This document shows, piece after piece, positions 9,019 to 18,409 of a DNA stretch of 64,000 nt; position 1 is the first letter of the stretch, and each line of letters begins with the position of its first letter. The notes under the pieces were generated by a model. That model was not told the DNA's origin, made no database searches, and saw nothing but the letters and a program-made list of their open reading frames with translations. This stretch comes from Lachnospiraceae bacterium (GTDB taxonomy: Bacteria; Bacillota; Clostridia; Lachnospirales; Lachnospiraceae): positions 21,471 to 85,470 of the forward strand of contig JAGKTY010000006.1 of assembly GCA_021153185.1 (NCBI GenBank), written 5' to 3'. The position numbers and the translations under genes are program-made.

Positions 9019-9903
9019 TTAATTCCATTTTTTGGTAACGATCGACGTAAAAAATGCAGCCATGCCGCGTTTTTTCACCTTTTTGGCATCCTCCCCATAC
9101 AGCAGTACATTTGCAATATTTTCAAATGCAATTGCCGATTTTGCACCCGGGTTTTGGAGACATACCGGCATCTGTCCGAGTACTGCTTTTGAAATCTTGT
9201 CATCCTGCGGGATACTGCCAAGATGGGAAAGCGGAAGTGCCAGATATCCGGAAACAACCGAATCCAGTTTGCGAAACAGCGACGCGCCCTCTTCTTCGGA
9301 GTCCACGCGGTTCGTCAGTACCTTGACCTGCGTTGCCTCCTTTGAAAATCCCCTGTGTGCGCAAAGCGACTTCAAAAGGGAATAAGAATCCGTAATGGAT
9401 GTCGGTTCCTGCGTCGTAACCAAAATCACTTCCCCGCTTGCAACGAGAAATTCCAGAACCGATTCGCTGATTCCCGCACCTGTATCCACAATGACAAAAT
9501 CCGCAATATTGTCGAGTTCTGCCAGGTTGTGAATAATATAATTCAGATAATCGTGACTTAAGTTTGCCATACACGCAATGCCTGAGCCGCCGGAAATAAA
9601 ACCGACATCGCCGGGGCCCCACGTAATAATATCACGCATGGTTTTCCCTTTGTAAATCAAATCACTCAGATTATATTTGGGTACGGTTCCAAACATGATT
9701 TCGATGTTTGCAAGTCCGAAATCCGCATCGAGTATGATCACACGCTGTCCCAGCTTTTTGAGCGAGATTGCGAGGTTGATGGACGTGTTGCTCTTTCCTA
9801 CGCCACCCTTTCCACTCGTTACGGCAATTACCCTGGCAACAGGCCGCTGTGGCTTAATGATATTTTGTTTGATTTTATTTCTTAATCCTTCTGCCTGATC
9901 CAT
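9019..9903 (-). CDS. flhG: FlhG (YlxH), MinD-like ATPase controlling flagellar number and placement
   Basis: A 294-residue ParA/MinD-family ATPase. The deviant Walker A is SGKGGVGKSN at residues 30-39; DADFGLANIEIMFG and VIVDTGAG give the A' and Walker B regions. An N-terminal 20-residue extension before the core corresponds to the FlhF-activating segment in the family. It works with FlhF, whose gene is 14 bases upstream. The C-terminus is basic and could act as a membrane-targeting helix. GAGG lies 6 bases before the ATG. Confidence 0.96.
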   Translation of the reverse strand: MDQAEGLRNKIKQNIIKPQRPVARVIAVTSGKGGVGKSNTSINLAISLKKLGQRVIILDADFGLANIEIMFGTVPKYNLSDLIYKGKTMRDIITWGPGDVGFISGGSGIACMANLSHDYLNYIIHNLAELDNIADFVIVDTGAGISESVLEFLVASGEVILVTTQEPTSITDSYSLLKSLCAHRGFSKEATQVKVLTNRVDSEEEGASLFRKLDSVVSGYLALPLSHLGSIPQDDKISKAVLGQMPVCLQNPGAKSAIAFENIANVLLYGEDAKKVKKRGMAAFFTSIVTKKWN

Positions 9904-9917
9904 TCTTATCCTCTAAG

Positions 9918-11177
9918 TTACTTGCCGCCAAGTAACGATTTTACTGTACGTTGCGGGTTAAAGCTTTCGATGTCATCCGGCACGTTTTGTCCGCACGTCA
10001 CATAGGAAAGCTCTGCTCCCGTGTGAAGCTTTAAGTTGAGCAGATTGCCGTAGCAGTCTGTCTCATCAAGCTTTGTAAAAATAATCTTGTATGTATCCAT
10101 CTTTTGATATGCTTCTGCAATATTGACCAAATCGCTGTATTTGGTCGTCGCACTCACAACAAGATACACTTCTTTTTCCGCCTTTCCGTCCACGCAGTGC
10201 ACAAGCGCATTCATCTCATCCCGCTGCAGTTCGTTGCGGTGGGAATGTCCGGCTGTGTCAACCAGGATATAATCATGGTCACTATAACGCCCGATTGCGT
10301 CAAGAAGCTCCTCCTGGTTGTAAATGATATGGAACGGTACCTCCATAATATTGGCATAGGTTTTGAGCTGCTCTGCCGCCGCAATCCGATACGTATCTGC
10401 CGTCAAAAGAACGATCTTCTTGCCGCTTTCCACATGGAATTTGCTTGCAAGCTTTGCAATCGTTGTCGTCTTGCCGACACCGGTCGGCCCTACAAAAAAT
10501 ACAACCTTCGGTCCCTTCTTCGCCGGCGCTATACCGCTTGGTTCGCCAAAACGCAGAATCGTCTTTTGGTACACATTTGCAAGGAGCGCATCGATTGGCA
10601 TATCGGCTTTTGCATGTCTGTCCAAATCATCAACAATCAGATTGGCATACTGTTCATTTACTTCATTCTCGAGCATGGTGTTGTAGAGGAGCTTGATGAA
10701 TCTCACATGCTCATTGTCCTTTGTCTCTTCCTCTTCGCTCATACGTTCAGCCGCCGGCTCTGCTTTTTTGTCCTGAATCTGCTGTTCAATCAGGTTCTGG
10801 ATGCTGTCGAGACGTTCCTTGAGCTGCACTTCCTCCTGCGTCACACTCGCCGGCTCCGTATAAACCGCTCTACGCTCTTCCCTGGCTGAAGCAATGCGTT
10901 CTTTTTCCTTAGCGCCCTGGATAATCGCTTCCTTGAGCTGATTGCGCATCTCCTCGTCTGTCGGTGGTCTTTTGGCTTCCTCCTCGATCGCTCTGATGCG
11001 GTCCTGTTCCTCCTCAAGTCCGACTGTCACCTCGACCATCTGTGGCTTAAACAACCGCAAAATGCCTTTTCGTTTGACATTGCGCACATTCATGACAACG
11101 ACCCCGACACCAAGCTCGTTCTTAGCCATCGAAAGCGCTGTATTTTCATCTTTTCCTGTAAATTTCTTGATAATCAT
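9918..11177 (-). CDS. flhF: FlhF, SRP-type GTPase for flagellar placement
   Basis: A 419-residue FlhF. Residues 1-50 form the basic B domain; 60-160 is a charged linker. The NG GTPase domain follows, with the P-loop GPTGVGKTTT at 230-239, DTAGHSHRN near 312 and TKLDE near 378. It recruits early flagellar components to the membrane and is stimulated by FlhG. The ATG overlaps the end of flhA (TAAATG) and has only a weak ribosome site, so it is probably translated by coupling. Confidence 0.97.
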   Translation of the reverse strand: MIIKKFTGKDENTALSMAKNELGVGVVVMNVRNVKRKGILRLFKPQMVEVTVGLEEEQDRIRAIEEEAKRPPTDEEMRNQLKEAIIQGAKEKERIASAREERRAVYTEPASVTQEEVQLKERLDSIQNLIEQQIQDKKAEPAAERMSEEEETKDNEHVRFIKLLYNTMLENEVNEQYANLIVDDLDRHAKADMPIDALLANVYQKTILRFGEPSGIAPAKKGPKVVFFVGPTGVGKTTTIAKLASKFHVESGKKIVLLTADTYRIAAAEQLKTYANIMEVPFHIIYNQEELLDAIGRYSDHDYILVDTAGHSHRNELQRDEMNALVHCVDGKAEKEVYLVVSATTKYSDLVNIAEAYQKMDTYKIIFTKLDETDCYGNLLNLKLHTGAELSYVTCGQNVPDDIESFNPQRTVKSLLGGK

Positions 11178-13220
11178 TTACGCTGTCACCATTCCTACAG
11201 ATTGTAATTCTATGTTTGGTTCCACCTCATTGTATGATACAACAATCAGGTCTTTGTAATAATCTTCTGTCAGTTTTTTAAAGTAAATCCGAACAATCGG
11301 AGACGTAATCACAATCGGATTCTTGCCAAGGCTCTCAAGCTTGGCAACCTCTGTCTTGGTTGATTCAATAATTGCTTTTGTCTTTTCAGGGTCAAGTGTC
11401 AGATAAGCACCCTGCTCTGTCTGTTTGACACTTCCCATAATCTCCTGCTCAACCTGTGGGTCGAGTGTCACAACACTTGTCGTTTCATTGGCCGGGAAAA
11501 ATCTCGCTGAGATGGCACGCTTGAGTGCCTGCCTTGCATACTCTGTCAAAATATCGGTATCTCTTGTCGTCTGCGCGTAATCTGCAAGTGTCTCAAAAAT
11601 GGTTGCAAGATCACGGATTGAAATGCCCTCACGCAGCAAATTCTGAAGTACCTTTTGAATCTCGCCAAGTCCGAGCAGCTTTGGATAAAGCTCGTCCACA
11701 AGAGCGGAATTGGCCTCTTTGACATTGTCGATCAAGTTGTGTACATCCTGACGCGACAGAAGCTCTGCGATGTTCTGCCTGATAATCTCTGTCAGGTGTG
11801 TGGCAATAATTGATGGTGGGTCAACAACCGTATAACCCATGCTCTCTGCCCGCTCGCGCTGGTTTTCCGTAATCCAGATAGCCGGCAGATGGAACGAAGG
11901 CTCGAAGGTTGGGATACCTGTGATTTCTTCCTCCACATATCCCGGGTTCATCGCCATATAATGGTCAAACAAAATCTCGCCTTCACTGATCTGAACGCCT
12001 TTGATTTTGATAATATACTGGTTTGGATTGAGCTGAATGTTGTCACGTAGTCTGATAATCGGAACGATACATCCAAGCTCTAACGCAATCTGTCTACGAA
12101 TCATAACGACACGGTCCAGAAGGTCTCCGCCCTGATTGACATCCGCAAGCGGAATGATACCGTATCCGAATTCGAGCTCGATTGGGTCAACCTGCAGAAG
12201 AGAAGTGACATTTTCCGGCTGTCTGATTTCCTCAGCAGCAGCCTCCTCTTCCTGCTCCATCTGTGCTTCCACAGACGCTGCACCCATACTGTTTTGCATC
12301 TGTCTGGCTGTGATCGCAAATACGGCTGCAAGTGCCAGAAAAATAACGGGATTGAGCGGTGTAACGATACCAAGAAGTGCAAGCACGCCGGCAATCATAT
12401 ACAAATTCTTTGGCAGACCAAACAGCTGACGAAGAAGCGTTGCGCCAAAATCGGCTTCCTTACTGCCCTTCGTAACCAAAATACCCGTCGATAGTGAAAT
12501 CAGAAGTGACGGAATCTGACTGACAAGCCCATCACCGATTGTCAGGACAGAGTAGGTATTGAGCGCTGTCGCAAAATCAAGTCCGCCCCTTAGCATTCCC
12601 ATGGCAATTCCGCCCACCAGGTTGACTGCCGTGATAATAAGACCTGCCGTCGCATCTCCTTTTACATACTTTACCGCACCATCCATGCTACCAAAGAAGC
12701 TGCTCTCCTGCTGGATTTTATCTCGTTTCTCCTTTGCCTCCGCATCGGTAATGGCACCGGTATTTAAGTCGGCATCGATTGCCATCTGTTTACCCGGCAT
12801 CGCATCGAGTGTGAAACGTGCTGTCACCTCAGCAACACGCTCTGAACCTTTGTTTATGACCATAAACTGAATGATGATCATGATAATAAAGACGATGGCA
12901 CCGATGATCAAATCATTTCCACCAACGTACTCACCAAAGGTACGTACCACGTTTCCCGGATCGCCCGTTGTCAAAATCAGACGCGTCGACGAAACGTTGA
13001 GTGAAATACGGAAAATGGTTGTAAATAAGAGGATTGTCGGGAAATACGACATATCAAGTGCCTCTTTGGAAAACATACAACCAAACAAAACCGCAAAAGC
13101 AACTGACATATTACATGCCAGCAAAACATCTAATAAGAGTGATGGAATTGGTATAATGAACATGATAAACGCAGAAAGCACATATGCGCCCATAGCCAAA
13201 TCGGCCTTTTTCAAACCCAC
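11178..13220 (-). CDS. flhA: FlhA, flagellar type III export gate protein
   Basis: A 680-residue FlhA. Eight hydrophobic segments occupy about residues 1-320; the conserved FHIPEP-type cytoplasmic loop is around 150-200. The soluble C-terminal domain (350-680) binds chaperone-substrate complexes. The start is a GTG with AGGAGG 7 bases upstream. The preceding 80 bases (13221-13300) hold no gene. The usual order fliR-flhB-flhA-flhF is kept. Confidence 0.97.
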   Translation of the reverse strand: MGLKKADLAMGAYVLSAFIMFIIPIPSLLLDVLLACNMSVAFAVLFGCMFSKEALDMSYFPTILLFTTIFRISLNVSSTRLILTTGDPGNVVRTFGEYVGGNDLIIGAIVFIIMIIIQFMVINKGSERVAEVTARFTLDAMPGKQMAIDADLNTGAITDAEAKEKRDKIQQESSFFGSMDGAVKYVKGDATAGLIITAVNLVGGIAMGMLRGGLDFATALNTYSVLTIGDGLVSQIPSLLISLSTGILVTKGSKEADFGATLLRQLFGLPKNLYMIAGVLALLGIVTPLNPVIFLALAAVFAITARQMQNSMGAASVEAQMEQEEEAAAEEIRQPENVTSLLQVDPIELEFGYGIIPLADVNQGGDLLDRVVMIRRQIALELGCIVPIIRLRDNIQLNPNQYIIKIKGVQISEGEILFDHYMAMNPGYVEEEITGIPTFEPSFHLPAIWITENQRERAESMGYTVVDPPSIIATHLTEIIRQNIAELLSRQDVHNLIDNVKEANSALVDELYPKLLGLGEIQKVLQNLLREGISIRDLATIFETLADYAQTTRDTDILTEYARQALKRAISARFFPANETTSVVTLDPQVEQEIMGSVKQTEQGAYLTLDPEKTKAIIESTKTEVAKLESLGKNPIVITSPIVRIYFKKLTEDYYKDLIVVSYNEVEPNIELQSVGMVTA

Positions 13221-13300
13221 ACCAATTCCTCCTTTCCGTCTAAGCTTCTCGTATCTGTTCTTTCAATGTACGTATCGCTTCAAAGTCACATCCGAAAACG

Positions 13301-14410
13301 TTACAATCTGCCCTGCTTGTGGTATACCATCGCGAGGATTTCAGCCACCGCCTGATAAAGCTCCGGCGGAACCATCTCGCCGATTTCAACATTGTGGTAT
13401 AGCATACGCGCAAGCGGTTTGTTTTCTACAATCTCTACATTGCTATCTTTTGCAAGCTCTTTGATTTTGGCTGCAAGATAATCTTCACCTTTTGCAACGA
13501 CAACCGGTGCATCCCCAAGTGTCCTGTCATATTTGAGTGCAACCGCAAAATGCGTCGGGTTTGTGATGACGACATCCGCTGTCGGAACAGCCTGCATCAT
13601 ACGGCGTCTTGAAACCTCCTGCATTTTCTGTCTGATTTTTCCTTTGACAGCAGGATCTCCTTCTGTGTTTTTGTACTCATCCTTGACCTCCTGCTTGGTC
13701 ATTTTCATATCCTGCTTAAACTTATATTTCTGGTATGCAAAATCAAGCGCCGCAATCAGGATGTAAAGGAGTGCACATTTGAATCCGATCGTAATGGCGA
13801 TATCACCCGAAAGCAGGATACCCTGCCAAAGCGGCATCCGAAACAGCAAAAAAATCACATCATATTTGTCTTTGAGCTCCGAATAGACGACAAAACCCAA
13901 AATAGCGATTTTGGCGATGGATTTCAAAAGCTCCATCAAAGACTGCACGCTGAACAGTTTTTTGACGCCGCTGATGGGATTCATCTTGGAAAATTTGGGC
14001 TGCAACGGTTTGGTCGTAACCTGCCATTTAAACTGGAGCGAATTGGAAAAAAAGCCAACCAAGAGACCTGCGATAAAAAAAGGTGCCAAAATGACAAGCA
14101 TTCTCACCATCACAAATTGAATTGTCGAAAGAATGGACGTCTCAGGTACGAATCCGCCATACATCGTGACCATCTCAGGAAGCTTGTTATACACCGCCGA
14201 AAAAACGCCAAGGAAATTCTCGCCAACCATGCCGATGACGATGCGGAGCATGACAAAGAGTACAAGAAGACTTGCCGCATTTTCAACTTCCTTGCTCTTT
14301 GCAACCTGACCTTCCTTTCGGGCATCGCCAAGCTTTTTACTTGTAGGTTCCTCTGTTTTTTCTCCGCCGGGTCCGTCCTTGGCAAAGAACTGTAAGTTTA
14401 ACTCAATCAT
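13301..14410 (-). CDS. flhB: FlhB, export switch protein
   Basis: A 369-residue FlhB with four membrane segments (about 35-215) and a cytoplasmic autocleavage domain. The cleavage motif NPTH is present (VITNPTHFAVALKYD). It switches export from rod/hook to filament substrates together with FliK. The ATG overlaps the fliR stop by 4 bases (ATGA), which implies translational coupling. An N-terminal stretch, MIELNLQFFAKDGPGG, precedes the usual EKTEEPT start of the family. Confidence 0.97.
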   Translation of the reverse strand: MIELNLQFFAKDGPGGEKTEEPTSKKLGDARKEGQVAKSKEVENAASLLVLFVMLRIVIGMVGENFLGVFSAVYNKLPEMVTMYGGFVPETSILSTIQFVMVRMLVILAPFFIAGLLVGFFSNSLQFKWQVTTKPLQPKFSKMNPISGVKKLFSVQSLMELLKSIAKIAILGFVVYSELKDKYDVIFLLFRMPLWQGILLSGDIAITIGFKCALLYILIAALDFAYQKYKFKQDMKMTKQEVKDEYKNTEGDPAVKGKIRQKMQEVSRRRMMQAVPTADVVITNPTHFAVALKYDRTLGDAPVVVAKGEDYLAAKIKELAKDSNVEIVENKPLARMLYHNVEIGEMVPPELYQAVAEILAMVYHKQGRL

Positions 14411-15192
14411 GTCATCATCGCCTTTACAAACGATACCATCATTCTACGAATCTCATCATTCACAAACGTCGCTACATGCGGCAGCATCGCCGTGGTCAGT
14501 CCCATAATACTCAAACCGAATAATATTTTTATTTGCATACCGACAGAGAACATATTCATCTGCGGTGCAACCTTTGCCAAAATACCAAGTATCACATTGG
14601 ATATCAAAATACAGCAAAATATCGGAAGACATATCCGAAAGCCGATGCTGATATAATCACCCATAAATCCAATAAATCCTCCCAGCATCGCATCGAGGTT
14701 AAACACTGCACCGTTTAGCGGAACGAGCTCAAACGTCTCCGCAAGCGCCTTGATGATATACTGATGCATATCTGAGAAGAGCAAAATAATCATAACTGTA
14801 TACTGATAATACATACCCGAAATCGTCGCATTCTCTTTGGATGTCGGGTCTATCGCATTGACCATGGAAAGTCCGATTTCCATATCAACCATACGACCTG
14901 CAAACATCAGAATGGAGGATGCAAGCATCGTGCTAAAGCCAATCATGATGCCGACAATGATTTCCCGCATCAAAATGATTGCATATTCCAGTACTGTCTC
15001 GTATAAAATCGTCTCATGCGGCAGTGTCGAATAGTAAACAAGATACGAAATCACAACCGCCAACGCTGCACGCACGCGGCGCGGCGTCGCACTAAAACTA
15101 AAAAAAGGCGATATAAAAATACATCCCGCAACGCGCATCAGAATGATCAAAAAATATTCAAGTTCTCCAATCGAAAACGAATAATCAATCAT
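14407..15192 (-). CDS. fliR: FliR, flagellar export gate protein
   Basis: A 261-residue protein of normal length for FliR, with about six hydrophobic segments. The family segment VRAALAVVISYLVY is near residue 40. FliR forms the core export gate with FliP and FliQ in the membrane. It follows fliQ by 6 bases and overlaps flhB by 4. Confidence 0.96.
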   Translation of the reverse strand: MIDYSFSIGELEYFLIILMRVAGCIFISPFFSFSATPRRVRAALAVVISYLVYYSTLPHETILYETVLEYAIILMREIIVGIMIGFSTMLASSILMFAGRMVDMEIGLSMVNAIDPTSKENATISGMYYQYTVMIILLFSDMHQYIIKALAETFELVPLNGAVFNLDAMLGGFIGFMGDYISIGFRICLPIFCCILISNVILGILAKVAPQMNMFSVGMQIKILFGLSIMGLTTAMLPHVATFVNDEIRRMMVSFVKAMMT

Positions 15193-15198
15193 ACTCCG

Positions 15199-15468
15199 CT
15201 ACCTTATATATTTGGAAAAATCGCTCCACAACGTAGTCATCAAAGTCGTCATATTGTTGAGCATCCAATGTCCCAAAACCATGAGCGTGATAAAAATGGA
15301 TACGACCTTCGGAACAAACGTAAGTGTCTGCTCCTGAATCGATGTGACAGTCTGAAAAATACTGATTGCCAAACCGACAATCATCGAAATAAGCAAAACA
15401 GGAGCTGCTGTCTTAATCACAGTAAACAGAGCCTGATTCGCAATCTCAACAACTACATCTACTGACAT
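15199..15468 (-). CDS. fliQ: FliQ, flagellar export gate protein
   Basis: An 89-residue protein with two membrane helices, the standard FliQ size. The motif SIFQTVTSIQEQTLTFVPK between the helices is diagnostic. The ATG has AGGAGG 7 bases upstream. It lies between fliP and fliR. Confidence 0.97.
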   Translation of the reverse strand: MSVDVVVEIANQALFTVIKTAAPVLLISMIVGLAISIFQTVTSIQEQTLTFVPKVVSIFITLMVLGHWMLNNMTTLMTTLWSDFSKYIR

Positions 15469-15494
15469 GTTAGCACCTCCTGAAAATCATCCGG

Positions 15495-16379
15495 TCAATA
15501 AAACGTCTTGACCAGATTGACAATAATCAAATTCCAACCGTCTGCGAGTACAAACAGTAATATTTTAAACGGCATTGAAATGGTCGTCGGCGGCAGCATC
15601 ATCATACCCATACTCATAAGAGCCGAAGCTACAACCATATCGATGACCAAAAACGGAATATAAATTACAAAACCGATGATAAACGCTGTGCGAAGCTCAC
15701 TAATCATAAACGCCGGAATCAGCACCTGATTTGGAACATCTGCAAGCTCACCGGTCCACTCATACCCTCCGATTTCGCAAAACATTTTTGCGTCCTTTTT
15801 TTGTGTCTGTCCGCTCATAAAGGTACGAAGCGGTTCCATGCCTGCCTCAATCGCCTCCTGCTGCGTGATTTCTCCCGCCTCAAATGGTTTGATGGCATTT
15901 TCATTAATCTCCTGAATCGTCGGATTCATAATAAAGAATGTCAAAAACAACGCAAGTGCGATAATCACCTGATTAGGCGGTGCCGTCTGCGTATTGAGTG
16001 CCTGCCTTGTAAAATGAAGCACGATGATAATACGCACAAAACTGGTAAGACAAATCAGCAAAATCGGTATGAGACCAATCGCTGTGAGTGTCAGCAAAAT
16101 ACGAAGACTTCCGGAAAGCTCGCCATTGCCGTTGTTATATGTAACAGTTAAGCTGTTTGCAATATTTAGTTCTTGTAAATCCTCCGGGCTGTCCGCGCTG
16201 CCTGGTTCGGTTATATTGGTACGGTTATCCGTATCACCCGTCAGGTGTCTCTCCGGACCGAGTTCATGGTCAAGCGTCACCGCATATGCCGGCATAGACA
16301 AGCATAAAAAAGCAACAACAAGACAACATGCAAACAGGACAAAACCCTTCTTTTTCTGATAAAGCCTGAAGCTATTCAT
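15495..16379 (-). CDS. fliP: FliP, flagellar export gate protein
   Basis: A 294-residue FliP. Residues 1-33 are a cleavable signal peptide (basic N-terminus, long hydrophobic core, AYA before the likely cut site). Membrane segments follow from about residue 92. Conserved FliP motifs are seen: SFVRIIIVLHFTRQALNTQ, FLTFFIMNP and LMSMGMMMLPP. The start overlaps fliO by 8 bases. Confidence 0.97.
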   Translation of the reverse strand: MNSFRLYQKKKGFVLFACCLVVAFLCLSMPAYAVTLDHELGPERHLTGDTDNRTNITEPGSADSPEDLQELNIANSLTVTYNNGNGELSGSLRILLTLTAIGLIPILLICLTSFVRIIIVLHFTRQALNTQTAPPNQVIIALALFLTFFIMNPTIQEINENAIKPFEAGEITQQEAIEAGMEPLRTFMSGQTQKKDAKMFCEIGGYEWTGELADVPNQVLIPAFMISELRTAFIIGFVIYIPFLVIDMVVASALMSMGMMMLPPTTISMPFKILLFVLADGWNLIIVNLVKTFY

Positions 16380-16752
16380 CTTTGTTCCTGCTTTTGTTTC
16401 TTGAAATCTGTTTCATTTTTTCAAAAATCTGTGTAAACCCTTCCCCACCTGCATCCTTCGCACTAATCTTGATGATTTCCTCTGACGAAAGTTCACAAAG
16501 CGGCGTAATCTGGTCTTTGCTCACGGCAATGCCGACGTACTTTTCCCCAATCCGGACAATCTGAATGAACTTCGTATTGCTAAGCCGATATGTCTCAATC
16601 ACTTCGATATTGGTGGCATGCAGATTGCCATTGGTGCGCACCGCAATAAACTTCGTCGTATAATAGGCAATCACCATAACGATTCCCCATATCACGAGAA
16701 GTGTCACAAGCTGCGCCGCAGATCCAATCTTATCGCTACTTAAGAGAAGCAT
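16372..16752 (-). CDS. fliO: FliO (FliZ), export gate assembly protein
   Basis: A 126-residue protein with one N-terminal membrane helix (about 15-32), then a small basic cytoplasmic domain with the FliO core around VIETYRLSNTKFIQIVRIGE. FliO stabilises the FliP ring during export gate assembly. Its start abuts the cheY stop and its end overlaps fliP by 8 bases. The conserved context cheY-fliO-fliP supports the call, since FliO diverges fast. Confidence 0.9.
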   Translation of the reverse strand: MLLLSSDKIGSAAQLVTLLVIWGIVMVIAYYTTKFIAVRTNGNLHATNIEVIETYRLSNTKFIQIVRIGEKYVGIAVSKDQITPLCELSSEEIIKISAKDAGGEGFTQIFEKMKQISRNKSRNKDE

Positions 16753-17115
16753 TTAACCCACTACTTTCTTCACTGCCTCAAGAACACGATCCTGCTGGAA
16801 CGGTTTTACAATGAAGTCTTTTGCGCCGGCCTGGATTGACTCGATAACCATAGCCTGCTGACCCATTGCCGAACACATAATGACCATTGCGCCCGCATCG
16901 CCTTCTTTGATTTTTTTGAGTGCCTGAATACCATCCATTTCCGGCATTGTAATATCCATAAGTGTTAAGTCCGGTTTAAGCTCGTTGTATTTCTCAACTG
17001 CTTTCGCACCGTTTTCGGCTTCACCTACTACATTGTAGCCGTTTTTTATAAGAATGTCCTTAATCATCATTCTCATAAAAGCTGCATCATCACAAATTAA
17101 AATATTCTTTGCCAT
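16753..17115 (-). CDS. cheY: CheY, chemotaxis response regulator
   Basis: A 120-residue stand-alone receiver. Acidic pocket: D9/D10; phospho-acceptor D54 (TLMDITMPEMDGI); switch threonine/serine in MCSAMG; lysine in IVKPF. Phosphorylated CheY binds FliM and FliY at the switch; CheC and FliY remove the phosphate. It has a good ribosome site (GGAGAG) and lies 17 bases after fliY. Confidence 0.97.
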   Translation of the reverse strand: MAKNILICDDAAFMRMMIKDILIKNGYNVVGEAENGAKAVEKYNELKPDLTLMDITMPEMDGIQALKKIKEGDAGAMVIMCSAMGQQAMVIESIQAGAKDFIVKPFQQDRVLEAVKKVVG

Positions 17116-17132
17116 TTTGTACTCTCCTATTT

Positions 17133-18407
17133 TTATTTGATAATATCAGTAATTCTAATACCAAAACTTTCCTCAATAACTACTACCTCACCCTTGGCAA
17201 CAAACTTGCCATTGACAAGGACGTCAATTGGTTCACCGGCTATTTTATCAAGCTCGATGATGGTACCCGGTGCGAAATCCAAAATCTCTGAAATCGATTT
17301 CTTGGTCCGACCAAGCTCGACCGTCACCTCAAGCGGTACATCCATGATTAAACCGATGTTTTCCTGGCTGACCATCGCCGGCATCTCACTGCTAAACGCC
17401 TGGAACTGTGCCGGTTGGATATTCATCTGCGGCTGCATCATCGGCTGCTGCGGATATCCCATCATCTGTGGCATTCCCATCTGCGGCATACCCATCTGTG
17501 GCATCCCCATCTGTGGCATGCCCATTTGCGGCATTCCCATCTGCGACATATCCATTGGCGGCGGCGTCATCGGCTGTGACATATCCATCTGTGGCATAGG
17601 TGCCGGTGCCGGCTGTGGCTGCGGTGCCGGCTGTGGTTCACTTGCCGGTGCTACATCGCCACCCATCTGGTTGTTTATGAAGAAGTCATACAAGCTCTTT
17701 GCAAAATCAACCGGATATAGCTGGATGATGGAACTGTCAATCAAATCACCAATTTGCATTTGGAAACTAATCTTTACAAATTGTCCTGCAAGGAATGGTG
17801 AAATATCTCCCGGGTTGGAATTCTCGATAATATCCACCAGACTCGCCTCAGGCGGGCTGATATCGATTTTCTTACCGAGCATGGAAGAAAGCGAAGTCGC
17901 CGATGAACCCATCATCTGGTTCATCGCCTCACTAATTGCACTCAGGTGCAACTCTCCAAGCTCCCCATCTGTGTTACTGCCATCACCGCCCATCATGAGG
18001 TCTGTGATGATCTTTACATCATTTTCTTTTAAAACTAATATATTGGCACCGTCCAACCCGACTGTATATTTGATTTGAACGAATACGCACGGTTTTTGAT
18101 AATCCTGAATGACATCTTCCCATCTTGCAAGCTCTACAACTGGGGTCGTAATGTCAACTTTTTGATTTACAAGGTTATAAAGCGTTGTTGCGGACGTTCC
18201 CATGCTGATATTGGCTATCTCGCCAATCGCATCCTTCTCAATATCCGTCATCTCTGCCTGCATCGTAACCGGTGCATGTTCCCCTGCAATCGTGCCTCCA
18301 CCGGAAGCCCCGTCGGGTGTCTGCGCAGTTTCGCTTGGCGTCTCAGGAACCGGATCGTCAAGATTCATGCCGTTTAGGAGAGCGTTAATCTCATCCTGTG
18401 TTAGCAT
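17133..18407 (-). CDS. fliY: FliY, switch protein and CheY-P phosphatase (FliN type)
   Basis: A 424-residue protein with four parts. Residues 2-14 (LTQDEINALLNGM) resemble the CheY-binding peptide of FliM. Residues about 55-255 are a CheC-like phosphatase domain with EIANISMGTSATTLYN and ISEAMNQMMGSSATSLS. Residues about 260-330 are a proline/methionine/glutamine linker containing MGMPQ repeats. The last 80 residues are the FliN/SpoA domain (VPLEVTVELGRTKKSISEIL). It forms part of the C-ring. The linker is unusually repetitive (see repeat at 17464-17553). Confidence 0.97.
   Translation of the reverse strand: MLTQDEINALLNGMNLDDPVPETPSETAQTPDGASGGGTIAGEHAPVTMQAEMTDIEKDAIGEIANISMGTSATTLYNLVNQKVDITTPVVELARWEDVIQDYQKPCVFVQIKYTVGLDGANILVLKENDVKIITDLMMGGDGSNTDGELGELHLSAISEAMNQMMGSSATSLSSMLGKKIDISPPEASLVDIIENSNPGDISPFLAGQFVKISFQMQIGDLIDSSIIQLYPVDFAKSLYDFFINNQMGGDVAPASEPQPAPQPQPAPAPMPQMDMSQPMTPPPMDMSQMGMPQMGMPQMGMPQMGMPQMGMPQMMGYPQQPMMQPQMNIQPAQFQAFSSEMPAMVSQENIGLIMDVPLEVTVELGRTKKSISEILDFAPGTIIELDKIAGEPIDVLVNGKFVAKGEVVVIEESFGIRITDIIK
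17464..17553. repeat. 15-bp tandem repeat encoding MGMPQ in fliY
   Basis: About six imperfect copies of a 15-base unit (plus-strand form ATCTGTGGCATTCCC). Copies differ mainly at third codon positions, so the peptide MGMPQ is kept. Because the unit is a multiple of three, copy-number change would lengthen or shorten the FliY linker without breaking the frame. Confidence 0.95.
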
Positions 18408-18409
18408 TT

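Noticed and set aside
10104..10889. Plus-strand open frame of 261 residues
   Set aside because: Antisense to flhF; composition like a shadow frame.
17464..17553. CRISPR-like array
   Set aside because: The repeats are contiguous 15-mers without spacers, in frame within fliY. The same holds for 41376-41420.
17137..18078. Plus-strand open frame of 313 residues with ICGIP repeats
   Set aside because: It lies wholly opposite fliY; the repeats mirror the MGMPQ-coding repeat. No ribosome site.
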